NCBI GenBank assembly: GCA_016720565.1
Contig: JADKKJ010000006.1
Span: 1 to 13,190 of the forward strand
Source of the DNA: Chitinophagaceae bacterium
GTDB lineage: Bacteria; Bacteroidota; Bacteroidia; Chitinophagales; Chitinophagaceae
Direction: 5' to 3'
Length of the DNA stretch: 13,190 nt
Under the pieces are notes generated by a model. That model was not told where the DNA came from and did no database searches. It saw nothing but the letters and a program-made list of their open reading frames with translations. The number at the start of each line of letters is the position of its first letter. Position 1 is the stretch's first letter. Positions 1 to 5,734 of the stretch are shown here, piece after piece. Position numbers and translations under genes: made by a program.

Positions 1-66
1 CCCATAGGTTCTTTCTTTCTTTTATATATTTTCTTTCTTTTATTTAATTAATTAATATATATATTA

Positions 67-105
67 AAGAAATAAATATATCCCTAAAAGATATATTTAT
101 TTCTT
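67..105. repeat. Perfect 16-bp inverted repeat (hairpin) in AT-rich region
   Basis: The arm AAGAAATAAATATATC at 67-82 is the exact reverse complement of 90-105, with a 7-base loop (CCTAAAA, 83-89). There is no U tract after either arm, so it is not a textbook intrinsic terminator. It lies downstream of the leftward promoter at 178-205 and would be in that transcript's leader. It could be an RNA hairpin, a protein-binding dyad or part of an origin; the sequence does not decide. Confidence 0.75.
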
Positions 106-130
106 ATATAATTATATATATATATTTATA

Positions 131-153
131 GAAGAATACTGTAAGTATTCTTC
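131..153. repeat. Perfect 10-bp inverted repeat with GTA loop
   Basis: GAAGAATACT at 131-140 and AGTATTCTTC at 144-153 are perfect reverse complements around a 3-base loop. The flanks are alternating A/T with no T run on either side. It lies just past the predicted start of the leftward transcript, so it would form a 5' hairpin there, or serve as a dyad operator or weak bidirectional terminator. Confidence 0.75.
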
Positions 154-177
154 TTATATATATTATATTATATATAT

Positions 178-205
178 ATTATAGCATAAAATTTACAAAA
201 GTCAA
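178..205 (-). promoter_or_regulatory. Leftward sigma70-type promoter with extended -10
   Basis: On the minus strand, TTGACT (205-200) is followed by a 16-base spacer and TATAAT (183-178), preceded by TGC, an extended -10 element. Only the last -35 base differs from consensus. Transcription would begin near 171 and run left out of the window through the hairpins at 153-131 and 105-67. Its gene is not in the window. In such AT-rich sequence a chance match is possible. Confidence 0.55.
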
Positions 206-228
206 GGACTTTTTGTAAATACAGTCCT
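191..228. repeat. Imperfect hairpin with an overlapping alternative stem
   Basis: ATTTACAAAAGTC (191-203) can pair with GACTTTTTGTAAAT (207-220), leaving one bulged T and an AAG loop. The segment AGGACT at 205-210 can pair instead with AGTCCT at 223-228. The two stems share bases and exclude each other, as in attenuator-like switches. The hairpin also overlaps the -35 and spacer of the leftward promoter, so a role as DNA is equally possible. Confidence 0.5.
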
Positions 229-235
229 GTCAAAG

Positions 236-280
236 AGGAACGAAGTGACGATGTATCCTTCCTCAAGGAACGAACGTGAC
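236..280. repeat. Degenerate direct repeat AGGAACGAA(C)GTGAC
   Basis: AGGAACGAAGTGAC at 236-249 recurs as AGGAACGAACGTGAC at 266-280, differing by one inserted C. The copies start 30 bp apart, about three helical turns, between the two divergent promoters. That position suits a regulator-binding pair, but no regulator is known from this window. Confidence 0.5.
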
Positions 281-319
281 AACTCCCAACTTTTTTTTGT
301 AACAAAATATAAATAAAGC

Positions 320-348
320 TTGACAAATAGTTAAAAATGTGGTATAAT
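320..348 (+). promoter_or_regulatory. Consensus sigma70 promoter for the packaging/structural cluster
   Basis: TTGACA at 320-325, a 17-base spacer and TATAAT at 343-348 are a perfect consensus pair. TGG just before the -10 makes it an extended -10 as well. An A/T-rich stretch (about 291-317) upstream resembles an UP element. The predicted start is near 355, about 40 bases before the terS start codon. Such a strong site reads as a main host-polymerase promoter for the rightward operon. Confidence 0.9.
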
Positions 349-358
349 ATTAGTATAA

Positions 359-373
359 GCACAAATTATGTGC
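359..373 (+). promoter_or_regulatory. Small dyad at the start of the terS transcript
   Basis: GCACA (359-363) and TGTGC (369-373) form a perfect 5-bp dyad around AATTA, directly after the predicted transcription start. It overlaps a five-codon open frame (ATG 368, stop ending 385). An operator or a short 5' hairpin is possible. A stem this short may be chance. Confidence 0.3.
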
Positions 374-394
374 AATTACAGTTAAGAAACTTAC

Positions 395-1055
395 ATGAAT
401 CTAAATCTCTCCAAACTTAAACGCAAACATAAAAAATACGCCACTTGGCCCATTGAAAAGAAAATTGAAGTTGTTTCCCAATATTTGGTTTTAGGCAACA
501 TGCTCACTTGTCTCTGCTGTCACTGGTGTCAACCATCAACTCATCCGAGAATGGAAAGGACAGCCTTGGTGGAAGGAAGTTGAAGCACAAGTCAGAGCCA
601 CTGAAAATCTACAAATGGACAACAAATTGTCTAAAATTGTAGATAAGTCTCTTGATGCAGTTTTGGATCGTGTAGAGAATGGTGATTTTGTTTACGACAA
701 CAAATCGGGACAAATCAAACGCAAACCCGTAAACATGCGGGATGTGGCAAAGGTGTCGGTAGACCTTTTGTCCAAACGAGAACTCTTGCGTGGAAATGCC
801 ACGGAGAGGAAAGAAGTGACACAAGTCTCTGTAGCGGACCAGCTAAAAGAACTTGCCTTAGAATTTGCCCGTTGGCAAAAACCACAACAACCACTAGAAT
901 TAGTGGAAGTTCTTGAGACAGGAGAACCTGATTATGCCGAGTACAAAGGAATGGTTGAGCAAACCGGAGAATCAGGAGAAGATGCGTCTATCCCGTCTCA
1001 AGTGGAAGATGAAGAATCAGGAGACTATTCTTCTGAACCAACGTCAGAAACGTGA
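395..1055 (+). CDS. terS: Terminase small subunit, reading frame broken by one surplus base near 503
   Basis: The small terminase recognises phage DNA and directs the large subunit to begin packaging. The frame opens at ATG 395, about 40 bases after the strong promoter, with only a weak ribosome site (AAGAAA). The first 36 codons end in YLVLGNM; the frame then goes off into a non-homologous tail that stops at 583. Dropping one base at about 503 continues the gene as SLVSAVTGVNHQLIREWKG and runs to 1055, giving 219 residues. That rebuilt stretch is the helix-turn-helix of this phage terS family (GN-x-LV-AVTGV...IREWK...WW). The middle, with KSLDAVLDRVENGDF and a basic turn, also fits the family. 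The C-terminal 40 residues are acidic and overlap the next gene in another frame. The break may be a sequencing indel, a mutation or a programmed shift. No slippery heptamer is evident. ATG 615 has no ribosome site and is not a likely start. Confidence 0.82.
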
Positions 1056-1359
1056 AGAGAATAGGGAAGCTTTTAATGCGTACTATCGAGAATACCACGC
1101 AAAAAATAAAGAGTATAGAACTAAATATATAAATGCCCATAGGAAGGGGAGGCTAAAAGATGCCACTCCTATTTGGGCAGACCTTCCTAAAATTCGTAAT
1201 TTTTATACTAAATGTCCTATAGGATATCATGTTGACCATATTATTCCTCTGCATGGGGAACTAGTCTCAGGCCTACATGTAATAGAAAACTTACAATATT
1301 TAACAGCACAAGAGAATTTATCCAAGGGGAACTATTATTCCATACATGAAAAAAGTTAA
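934..1359 (+). CDS. HNH homing-type endonuclease overlapping the terS end
   Basis: This is a small nicking or cleaving endonuclease of the HNH type, common as a selfish gene in phage genomes. I chose ATG 934 (141 residues) because AGGAGA at 920-925 sits 8 bases before it; a TTG at 913 in the same frame lacks such a site. The N-terminal half is rich in K, R, N, Q and E with aromatic spacing (AYYREYHAKNKEY), the usual DNA-binding helix of this family. The catalytic core follows at residues 99-133: YHVDHIIPL with the metal-binding H/D/H, then GLHVIENLQYL and ENLSKGN with the conserved asparagines. The core looks complete. The first 40 or so codons overprint the terS tail in another frame, and the gene ends 14 bases inside the next HNH gene. 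Mobile and packaging-accessory roles are both possible. Confidence 0.87.
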   Translation: MPSTKEWLSKPENQEKMRLSRLKWKMKNQETILLNQRQKREENREAFNAYYREYHAKNKEYRTKYINAHRKGRLKDATPIWADLPKIRNFYTKCPIGYHVDHIIPLHGELVSGLHVIENLQYLTAQENLSKGNYYSIHEKS

Positions 1360-1654
1360 CGGGAAGTCTGTTAGGGACTATCGCCGTGAGGTTGATAATT
1401 ACACGAGCAAACCGAGTGTAGTGAAGAAACGGACGGAACAGAATGCAGCGCGAGCGAAGATGGAGAAAGCAGGCAAAGTCCACAAGGGTGACGGCAAAGC
1501 AGTGGACCATATCAAACCTTTATCGAAGGGTGGTACAAGTTCTACAAAGAATCTCCGTGTGGTGCCAGAACGAATTAATGATTCCTTTAGTCGTAATTCT
1601 GATGGTTCCTTGAAAAAGAACGATGGTGCGAAACGCGCCAGGAAAAAGAAATAA
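1346..1654 (+). CDS. Small HNH endonuclease next to the large terminase
   Basis: This 102-residue basic protein is an HNH nuclease of a family unlike its upstream neighbour. The core is KAVDHIKPLSKGGTSSTKNL at residues 51-70 with the D-H pair and glycine turn, followed by N78 and the closing SFSRNSDGS segment typical of phage HNH proteins encoded beside terminase genes. The N-terminal half is charged and helical, and the C-terminus ends in a lysine/arginine tail. HNH proteins next to terL are known in several phages to bind the terminase and promote specific DNA cleavage during packaging; that role is inferred here from position. Its stop codon overlaps the terL start by one base (TAATG), so translation is probably coupled. 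The nearest ribosome-site-like sequence, AAGGGGAA at 1324-1331, is 14 bases upstream, longer than ideal. Confidence 0.85.
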   Translation: MKKVNGKSVRDYRREVDNYTSKPSVVKKRTEQNAARAKMEKAGKVHKGDGKAVDHIKPLSKGGTSSTKNLRVVPERINDSFSRNSDGSLKKNDGAKRARKKK

Positions 1655-3174
1655 TGTATTTGACAGCAGATGTAATCAAAGGATTTAGTTCATCCCTCCT
1701 ACAAAAGACCTTTGACTCTCCTGTCCAATCTCCTGCTTGCCATCGGGAGTGGTGGGAACTTTTCTGTCAGCCAAGTCCGATGGTGGCTATTGCAGCCCCA
1801 CGGATGCACGCTAAAACTACCGCCCTCACCCACACATACACCTTGGCAGCTGTTCTTTTTAGAGAACGAGAATATGTCTTGGTGGTGTCAGACACAATCT
1901 CCCAGGCTGTCCAGTTTCTGGGAGACATCAAAAAAGAACTCTTGGAGAATGAGCAACTACGTTCTCTCTTCAAGATTAAAGAGTTTATCAAAGAAACAGA
2001 AGATGACTTTATTTGTCTCTGTGATGATGGACACACCTTCCGTATTTCAGCTAAAGGTTCAGAACAAAAGGTTCGAGGACTGAAGTGGAACAACAAACGT
2101 CCAGACCTAATTGTCTGTGATGACTTGGAAAACGATGAAATTGTTCTTAACAAAGAGCGTCGTTTAAAATTCAAGCGTTGGTTCTACGCTGCTCTCTTGC
2201 CTTGTAAGTCCTATCGAGGTATTGTTCGGTATGTTGGTACAATTTTGCACAACGATTCTTTGTTAGAATCGGTAATGCCTAAGCGGTCTGACAAGTACAC
2301 TGTAATTACTCCTCTAAAAACTTATTCCACGAAGCGCAATCCGAGTTGGGTGGCTGTCAAATATCGGGCACACACAAATGATTTCTCTGAAATCTTGTGG
2401 CCAGAGCGATATGACAAGACTTTCTTTGTCGATAAGCGCCAAGAATATATTGAACAAGGTATTCCAGACATTTACTCTCAGGAATACTTAAATGTTCCTA
2501 TTGATGAGTCTTTGAGTTATTTCCGTAGAAGCGATTTTTTGGACTTTACTGAGTCTGATCGGCAAATGCTACAGAAATCAGACTGGAAAAAGCACTTCAA
2601 TTTCTATATTGGTAGTGATCTAGCTGTTTCTCAAACTGAGACGGCTGACTATTCAGTCTTTGTTATTGGTGGAACTGATGAAAACGGGGTTTTATACATC
2701 TTTAGAGTAATTCGGGAACGGATGGACTCACAAGAGATTGTAGAAACCATGCTTTCTCTCCAACGTATTTATGATCCGATAGCAATGTCCATGGAAAAGG
2801 GGCAAATTGAGAAGGCCATTGGGCCTTTTCTTCGTCAACGGATGCTAGAAACTGGAGACTTTATTAGTTTACTACCCGTTGCTCCTTCTGTGGATAAACT
2901 TACTCGGGCTCGCTCAATTCAAGCTCGGGTTAGGGCAGGGGCAGTTAAATTTGACCAGAAACAAGACTGGTTTCTAGACTTTGAGGAAGAGGCAATTGTC
3001 TTTCCTCGATCAAAACACGATGACCAAGTAGATGCTTTAGCATATCTTGGATTAATCTTAGACAAACTCATGGAAGCTCCTACCTCTAAGCAACTTGACG
3101 AAGAAAAATATCAAGATGAGTTGGAAGATTCCGATTTCTACGACCAAGGACGCAATGCAACTACCGGCTACTAA
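1654..3174 (+). CDS. terL: Terminase large subunit (packaging ATPase/nuclease)
   Basis: This is the motor of DNA packaging: an N-terminal ATPase drives DNA into the procapsid and a C-terminal RNase H-like nuclease cuts the concatemer. The 506 residues match the usual family length. The ATP-binding loop is APRMHAKTT (48-56), a variant Walker A in which Met replaces the common Gly and Ala precedes the Lys. Walker B is DLIVCDDLENDE (151-162), and the coupling motif is GTILHND (195-201). The nuclease shows acidic residues at GSDLA (D322), MEKGQ (E381) and KHDDQVDALAYL (455-465), the usual C-terminal catalytic cluster. It starts at ATG 1654, overlapping the HNH stop by one base. Its end overlaps the portal gene by 20 bases from the chosen portal start. 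The tail after 480 is acidic and may contact the portal or small subunit. Confidence 0.96.
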   Translation: MYLTADVIKGFSSSLLQKTFDSPVQSPACHREWWELFCQPSPMVAIAAPRMHAKTTALTHTYTLAAVLFREREYVLVVSDTISQAVQFLGDIKKELLENEQLRSLFKIKEFIKETEDDFICLCDDGHTFRISAKGSEQKVRGLKWNNKRPDLIVCDDLENDEIVLNKERRLKFKRWFYAALLPCKSYRGIVRYVGTILHNDSLLESVMPKRSDKYTVITPLKTYSTKRNPSWVAVKYRAHTNDFSEILWPERYDKTFFVDKRQEYIEQGIPDIYSQEYLNVPIDESLSYFRRSDFLDFTESDRQMLQKSDWKKHFNFYIGSDLAVSQTETADYSVFVIGGTDENGVLYIFRVIRERMDSQEIVETMLSLQRIYDPIAMSMEKGQIEKAIGPFLRQRMLETGDFISLLPVAPSVDKLTRARSIQARVRAGAVKFDQKQDWFLDFEEEAIVFPRSKHDDQVDALAYLGLILDKLMEAPTSKQLDEEKYQDELEDSDFYDQGRNATTGY

Positions 3175-5194
3175 CAACCAAGATTCACAATTGGCTGTGA
3201 TGCTCGAATCCGCGAACATTGCGGAGAAACTCGATGAAGATAAGCTAAAAGAAATTGCTAATGAATGCCACACTGGATTCATGAATGACTGCCAATCCCG
3301 CTCTGATTGGGAAAAGGGAGTTGATGAATGGACAAAGCTGGCGAAGCAAACAGTAGAGCCAAAGACATGGCCGTGGCCTAAAGCTTCAAACATTAAATAC
3401 CCTCTCTTGTCCACAGCAGCGATGCAATTTGCTGCTCGTGCCTATCCTTCTCTACTTCCTTCCGATGGAAAGGTAGTTAAAGCTAAAGCAATTGGAAAAG
3501 ACCCAGATGGGTCTAAACTTCAAATGGCAACGGCTGTTTCCACCTATATGTCCTATCAATTGATGGTAGAGATGGATGGTTGGGAAGAAGATATGGATAA
3601 GTTGCTTATCATGCTGCCTATCGTAGGCACCATGTTTAAGAAGACTTACTGGGATTCTTTGAAACAAGCCAATTGTAGTACTTTGGTACTACCCAAGAAT
3701 CTTGTAGTAAACTATTGGGCAAAAAGTCTAAAAGATGCAGAACGAGTTTCTGAAATTTTGGCTATGTCTGAGCGTAAAGTTAAGGAACGCCAACAAAGTG
3801 GAATTTGGCTAGATATCGAATTGGGTACTCCTACTCAACCAGAAACTAAAGGTAATGCTCCTAGTCAAGTAGATCAAACTACTCCTTACACAATTATTGA
3901 ACAACATACTTTTCTTGATCTTGATGATGACGGATATAGAGAACCCTATGTTGTAACCTTCCATAAAGAATCCAAAAAGATTCTTAGGATTGCCGCACGT
4001 TTTGATGATACAACCATCAGTCTGGATGAGAAGGGAAAGATTCAAAAGATTGATCCCATCCAGTACTACACAAAGTTTGGGTTTATCCCTAATCCTGATG
4101 GAGGTTTCTACGATATTGGTTTTGGTGTCTTACTCGGTCCTCTCAATGAGTCCGTAAATACCCTCATCAATCAATTGGTGGATGCTGGTTCATTAAACAA
4201 TTTACAGACAGGTTTCCTTGGAAAGGGCTTGCGTCTCCGTATGGGAGAGACAAGATTCCAACCAGGAGAATGGAAAGTAGTTAATTCTACTGGGGATGAT
4301 TTGAAGAAACAAATCGTGCCTATGCCTACTAAAGAACCTTCTAACGTACTCTTCCAACTAATGGGAAGTCTGATTACGTCAGGTAAAGAACTTGCTAGTG
4401 TAGCAGAAATTTTTGTAGGAAAGATGCCAGGACAAAACACTCCTGCCACGACTACAATGGCTACCATTGAGCAAGGGATGAAAGTTTTCACTGCCGTTTA
4501 CAAACGGATTTATCGTTCTCTGGCCGAGGAATTTAAAAAGATTGCTCGTCTCAATCGGATGTATCTCAATCCACAAACCTATGTGGATGTGGTGGATATG
4601 ACAGTTGGTCCAGAAGACTTTAAACTAGAAAACCATAACATCTTTCCTGGTGCTGATCCTACAGCAGTATCTCAAACTGAGAAATTGCTTAAAGCTCAAG
4701 GACTCCTAGAACTCCTCCCCACTGGGATACTCAATCCTGTTGAAGTGGTGAAACGAGTGCTAGAAGCTCAAGAACAACCCAACTGGGAACAAGTACTTAA
4801 TCCTCAAGTCGCCCAAACTGGACAAATGCCTCCTCCTCCGCCTGATCCGAAGCTTTTGGAAAGTCAGGCTAAGATTGAGTCAATGCAACAAGCTTCTCAA
4901 ATTAAAGCTCAAGAAGCAGCCTTTAAGTCTGAACTTGCCCAAAGGGACCAACAGTTCCAATTGGCAATGAAGGCCCAAGCTGCCGATCAAGAGATGCGAC
5001 ATAAAGAAGTTCTTGCAGCCGTTCAATTGGCAATTCAAACACATACTGAGAACCAGCGTGTGGCACAAGACAAACAAAAGTTTATCCAAGAGACTGTCCA
5101 TAGTGAATTAAACCATAGACAGCAAATGGCACATACAGAGAGTATGGCAAAAGTAAAACAGCAACAAGCAGCTAAAGGACCCAAGAAACCGTGA
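3155..5194 (+). CDS. Portal protein (P22/podovirus-like)
   Basis: The portal is the dodecameric ring at one capsid vertex through which DNA enters and leaves and to which terminase and tail attach. I chose ATG 3155 (679 residues) because AAGGA lies 4 bases before it and the overlap with terL is small. Upstream starts in frame (TTG 3095, ATG 3116) would add up to 20 residues that merely overprint the terL tail. The N-terminal part has the family pattern SDWEKGVDEWTKLA and WPWPKASNIKYPLL. The middle contains the MLPIVGTMFKKTYW and GGFYDIGFGVLLGPLNESVNTLINQ segments of large portals. From about residue 560 the sequence turns into a Q/A/K-rich helix, a likely long C-terminal barrel or coiled coil, after a PPPPPDP linker. 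Its stop overlaps the next start (GTGA). Family assignment is from recall. Confidence 0.9.
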   Translation: MQLPATNNQDSQLAVMLESANIAEKLDEDKLKEIANECHTGFMNDCQSRSDWEKGVDEWTKLAKQTVEPKTWPWPKASNIKYPLLSTAAMQFAARAYPSLLPSDGKVVKAKAIGKDPDGSKLQMATAVSTYMSYQLMVEMDGWEEDMDKLLIMLPIVGTMFKKTYWDSLKQANCSTLVLPKNLVVNYWAKSLKDAERVSEILAMSERKVKERQQSGIWLDIELGTPTQPETKGNAPSQVDQTTPYTIIEQHTFLDLDDDGYREPYVVTFHKESKKILRIAARFDDTTISLDEKGKIQKIDPIQYYTKFGFIPNPDGGFYDIGFGVLLGPLNESVNTLINQLVDAGSLNNLQTGFLGKGLRLRMGETRFQPGEWKVVNSTGDDLKKQIVPMPTKEPSNVLFQLMGSLITSGKELASVAEIFVGKMPGQNTPATTTMATIEQGMKVFTAVYKRIYRSLAEEFKKIARLNRMYLNPQTYVDVVDMTVGPEDFKLENHNIFPGADPTAVSQTEKLLKAQGLLELLPTGILNPVEVVKRVLEAQEQPNWEQVLNPQVAQTGQMPPPPPDPKLLESQAKIESMQQASQIKAQEAAFKSELAQRDQQFQLAMKAQAADQEMRHKEVLAAVQLAIQTHTENQRVAQDKQKFIQETVHSELNHRQQMAHTESMAKVKQQQAAKGPKKP

Positions 5195-5406
5195 ACCAAA
5201 CAGACTTTATTGACTGGAAACGGCATCCTGTAACACAGGCAGTTTTTCGTCAATTACATCTTCGTATTCAGGACCTCCAAGAAATATTGAGCGAGCAAGC
5301 AGGTGCAGACCCTGTGAAAGATCGTGAATATGTTGGAGCAATTAAAGCATATAAAGATATGCTTTTTATCGAATATGAAGGCCCCCCCACTGAGGAGACT
5401 CAATGA
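5191..5406 (+). CDS. Small conserved phage protein following portal, function unknown
   Basis: This 71-residue acidic, mostly helical protein starts at GTG 5191 in a 4-base overlap with the portal stop, with AAAGGA about 10 bases upstream. It in turn overlaps the next gene by 4 bases (ATGA). Visible features are DWKRHPVTQAVFRQL at 9-23 and a helix ending in YVGAIKAYKDML. Small proteins with an HPVT motif and a helical body are often found directly after the portal in podovirus-like genomes, but no biochemical role is known to me. Tight overlap on both sides implies co-translation with portal and co-chaperonin. The lack of membrane segments, signal peptide or cysteines suggests a soluble cytoplasmic or virion-internal protein. 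Confidence 0.8.
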   Translation: MNQTDFIDWKRHPVTQAVFRQLHLRIQDLQEILSEQAGADPVKDREYVGAIKAYKDMLFIEYEGPPTEETQ

Positions 5407-5723
5407 TTATTCCAGTCTTACATAGAATCCTAATCAAGCAGGATAAATTGGAAGAAACAAATAAAGATTATTTACGCGCCCGAGCGGCTGGTATTGTGAT
5501 TCCTGATCATGAGGATAACAAACGAGCACAAGCAGGGGTAGATACCGGAACCATTCTTGCTATAGGAGAAACTGCCTACCGTGATTTTGGAACCACTCCT
5601 CCGATTAAGGTAGGAGATCGAATTGCATACGCTCGCTTCTCTGGAAAGTTTATTACTGATCCAGAAGATAATGAAGAGTATGTCGCACTCAATGATGAAG
5701 ACATTGTGTGTATCTTTAAATAA
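5403..5723 (+). CDS. GroES-like co-chaperonin (Cpn10 family)
   Basis: This 106-residue protein has the plan of the 10-kDa co-chaperonin that caps GroEL. It opens with PVLHRILIKQDKLEET, like the first strands of GroES. A longer arm follows (LRARAAGIVIPD), carrying the hydrophobic GIVIP at the place of the GroES mobile loop that docks on GroEL. Next come GTILAIGETAY, matching the GEVLAVG strand, then VGDRIAYARFSGKF and a closing EEYVALNDEDIVCIF, matching the final strands. No GroEL partner gene is visible, so it would work with the host chaperonin, as T4 gp31 does for the T4 capsid protein. Its place between portal and scaffold, with a 4-base ATGA overlap upstream, fits assistance in capsid protein folding. 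Length is slightly above bacterial GroES (about 97). The identification rests on pattern only. Confidence 0.85.
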   Translation: MIIPVLHRILIKQDKLEETNKDYLRARAAGIVIPDHEDNKRAQAGVDTGTILAIGETAYRDFGTTPPIKVGDRIAYARFSGKFITDPEDNEEYVALNDEDIVCIFK

Positions 5724-5734
5724 ATAGGAATAAA

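Larger units (their letters stand above)
1..394. other. Gene-free AT-rich regulatory region upstream of the packaging genes
   Basis: No convincing gene lies here. The first 180 bases are almost purely A/T and contain a 13-bp direct repeat, TTCTTTCTTTTAT, at 13-25 and 31-43. Two perfect hairpins (67-105 and 131-153), an imperfect one (191-220), a degenerate direct repeat (236-249 and 266-280), a T8 run at 291-298 and two divergent sigma70-type promoters follow. The short leftward reading frame at 168-362 runs across both promoters and the hairpins and has low-complexity AT-driven composition, so it is not called. The region looks like an intergenic control segment between a leftward unit outside the window and the rightward structural cluster. 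An origin or a genome end could also lie here, but nothing in the sequence proves either. Confidence 0.7.

Noticed and set aside
257..298. Terminator made of CCTT...AAGG and the T8 run
   Set aside because: The stem is only four pairs and lies more than 20 bases before the T run, so it does not make an intrinsic terminator.
168..362. Leftward open frame in the AT-rich region
   Set aside because: It runs across both promoters and the hairpins, has low-complexity AT-driven composition and no ribosome site.
913..933. TTG 913 as the start of the first HNH gene
   Set aside because: AGGAGA at 920-925 lies after this codon and is ideally spaced for ATG 934.
615..1055. Independent gene starting at ATG 615
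   Set aside because: No ribosome site, and the protein is the C-terminal part of terS. The N-terminal part lies directly upstream in another frame with family motifs.
1767..2174. Leftward 135-codon frame inside terL
   Set aside because: It is an antisense shadow of the terL coding sequence, with no promoter, ribosome site or family motif.
3095..3154. TTG 3095 or ATG 3116 as portal start
   Set aside because: The extra residues only overprint the terL tail and ribosome sites are weaker than AAGGA before 3155, although N-terminal data would be needed to settle it.
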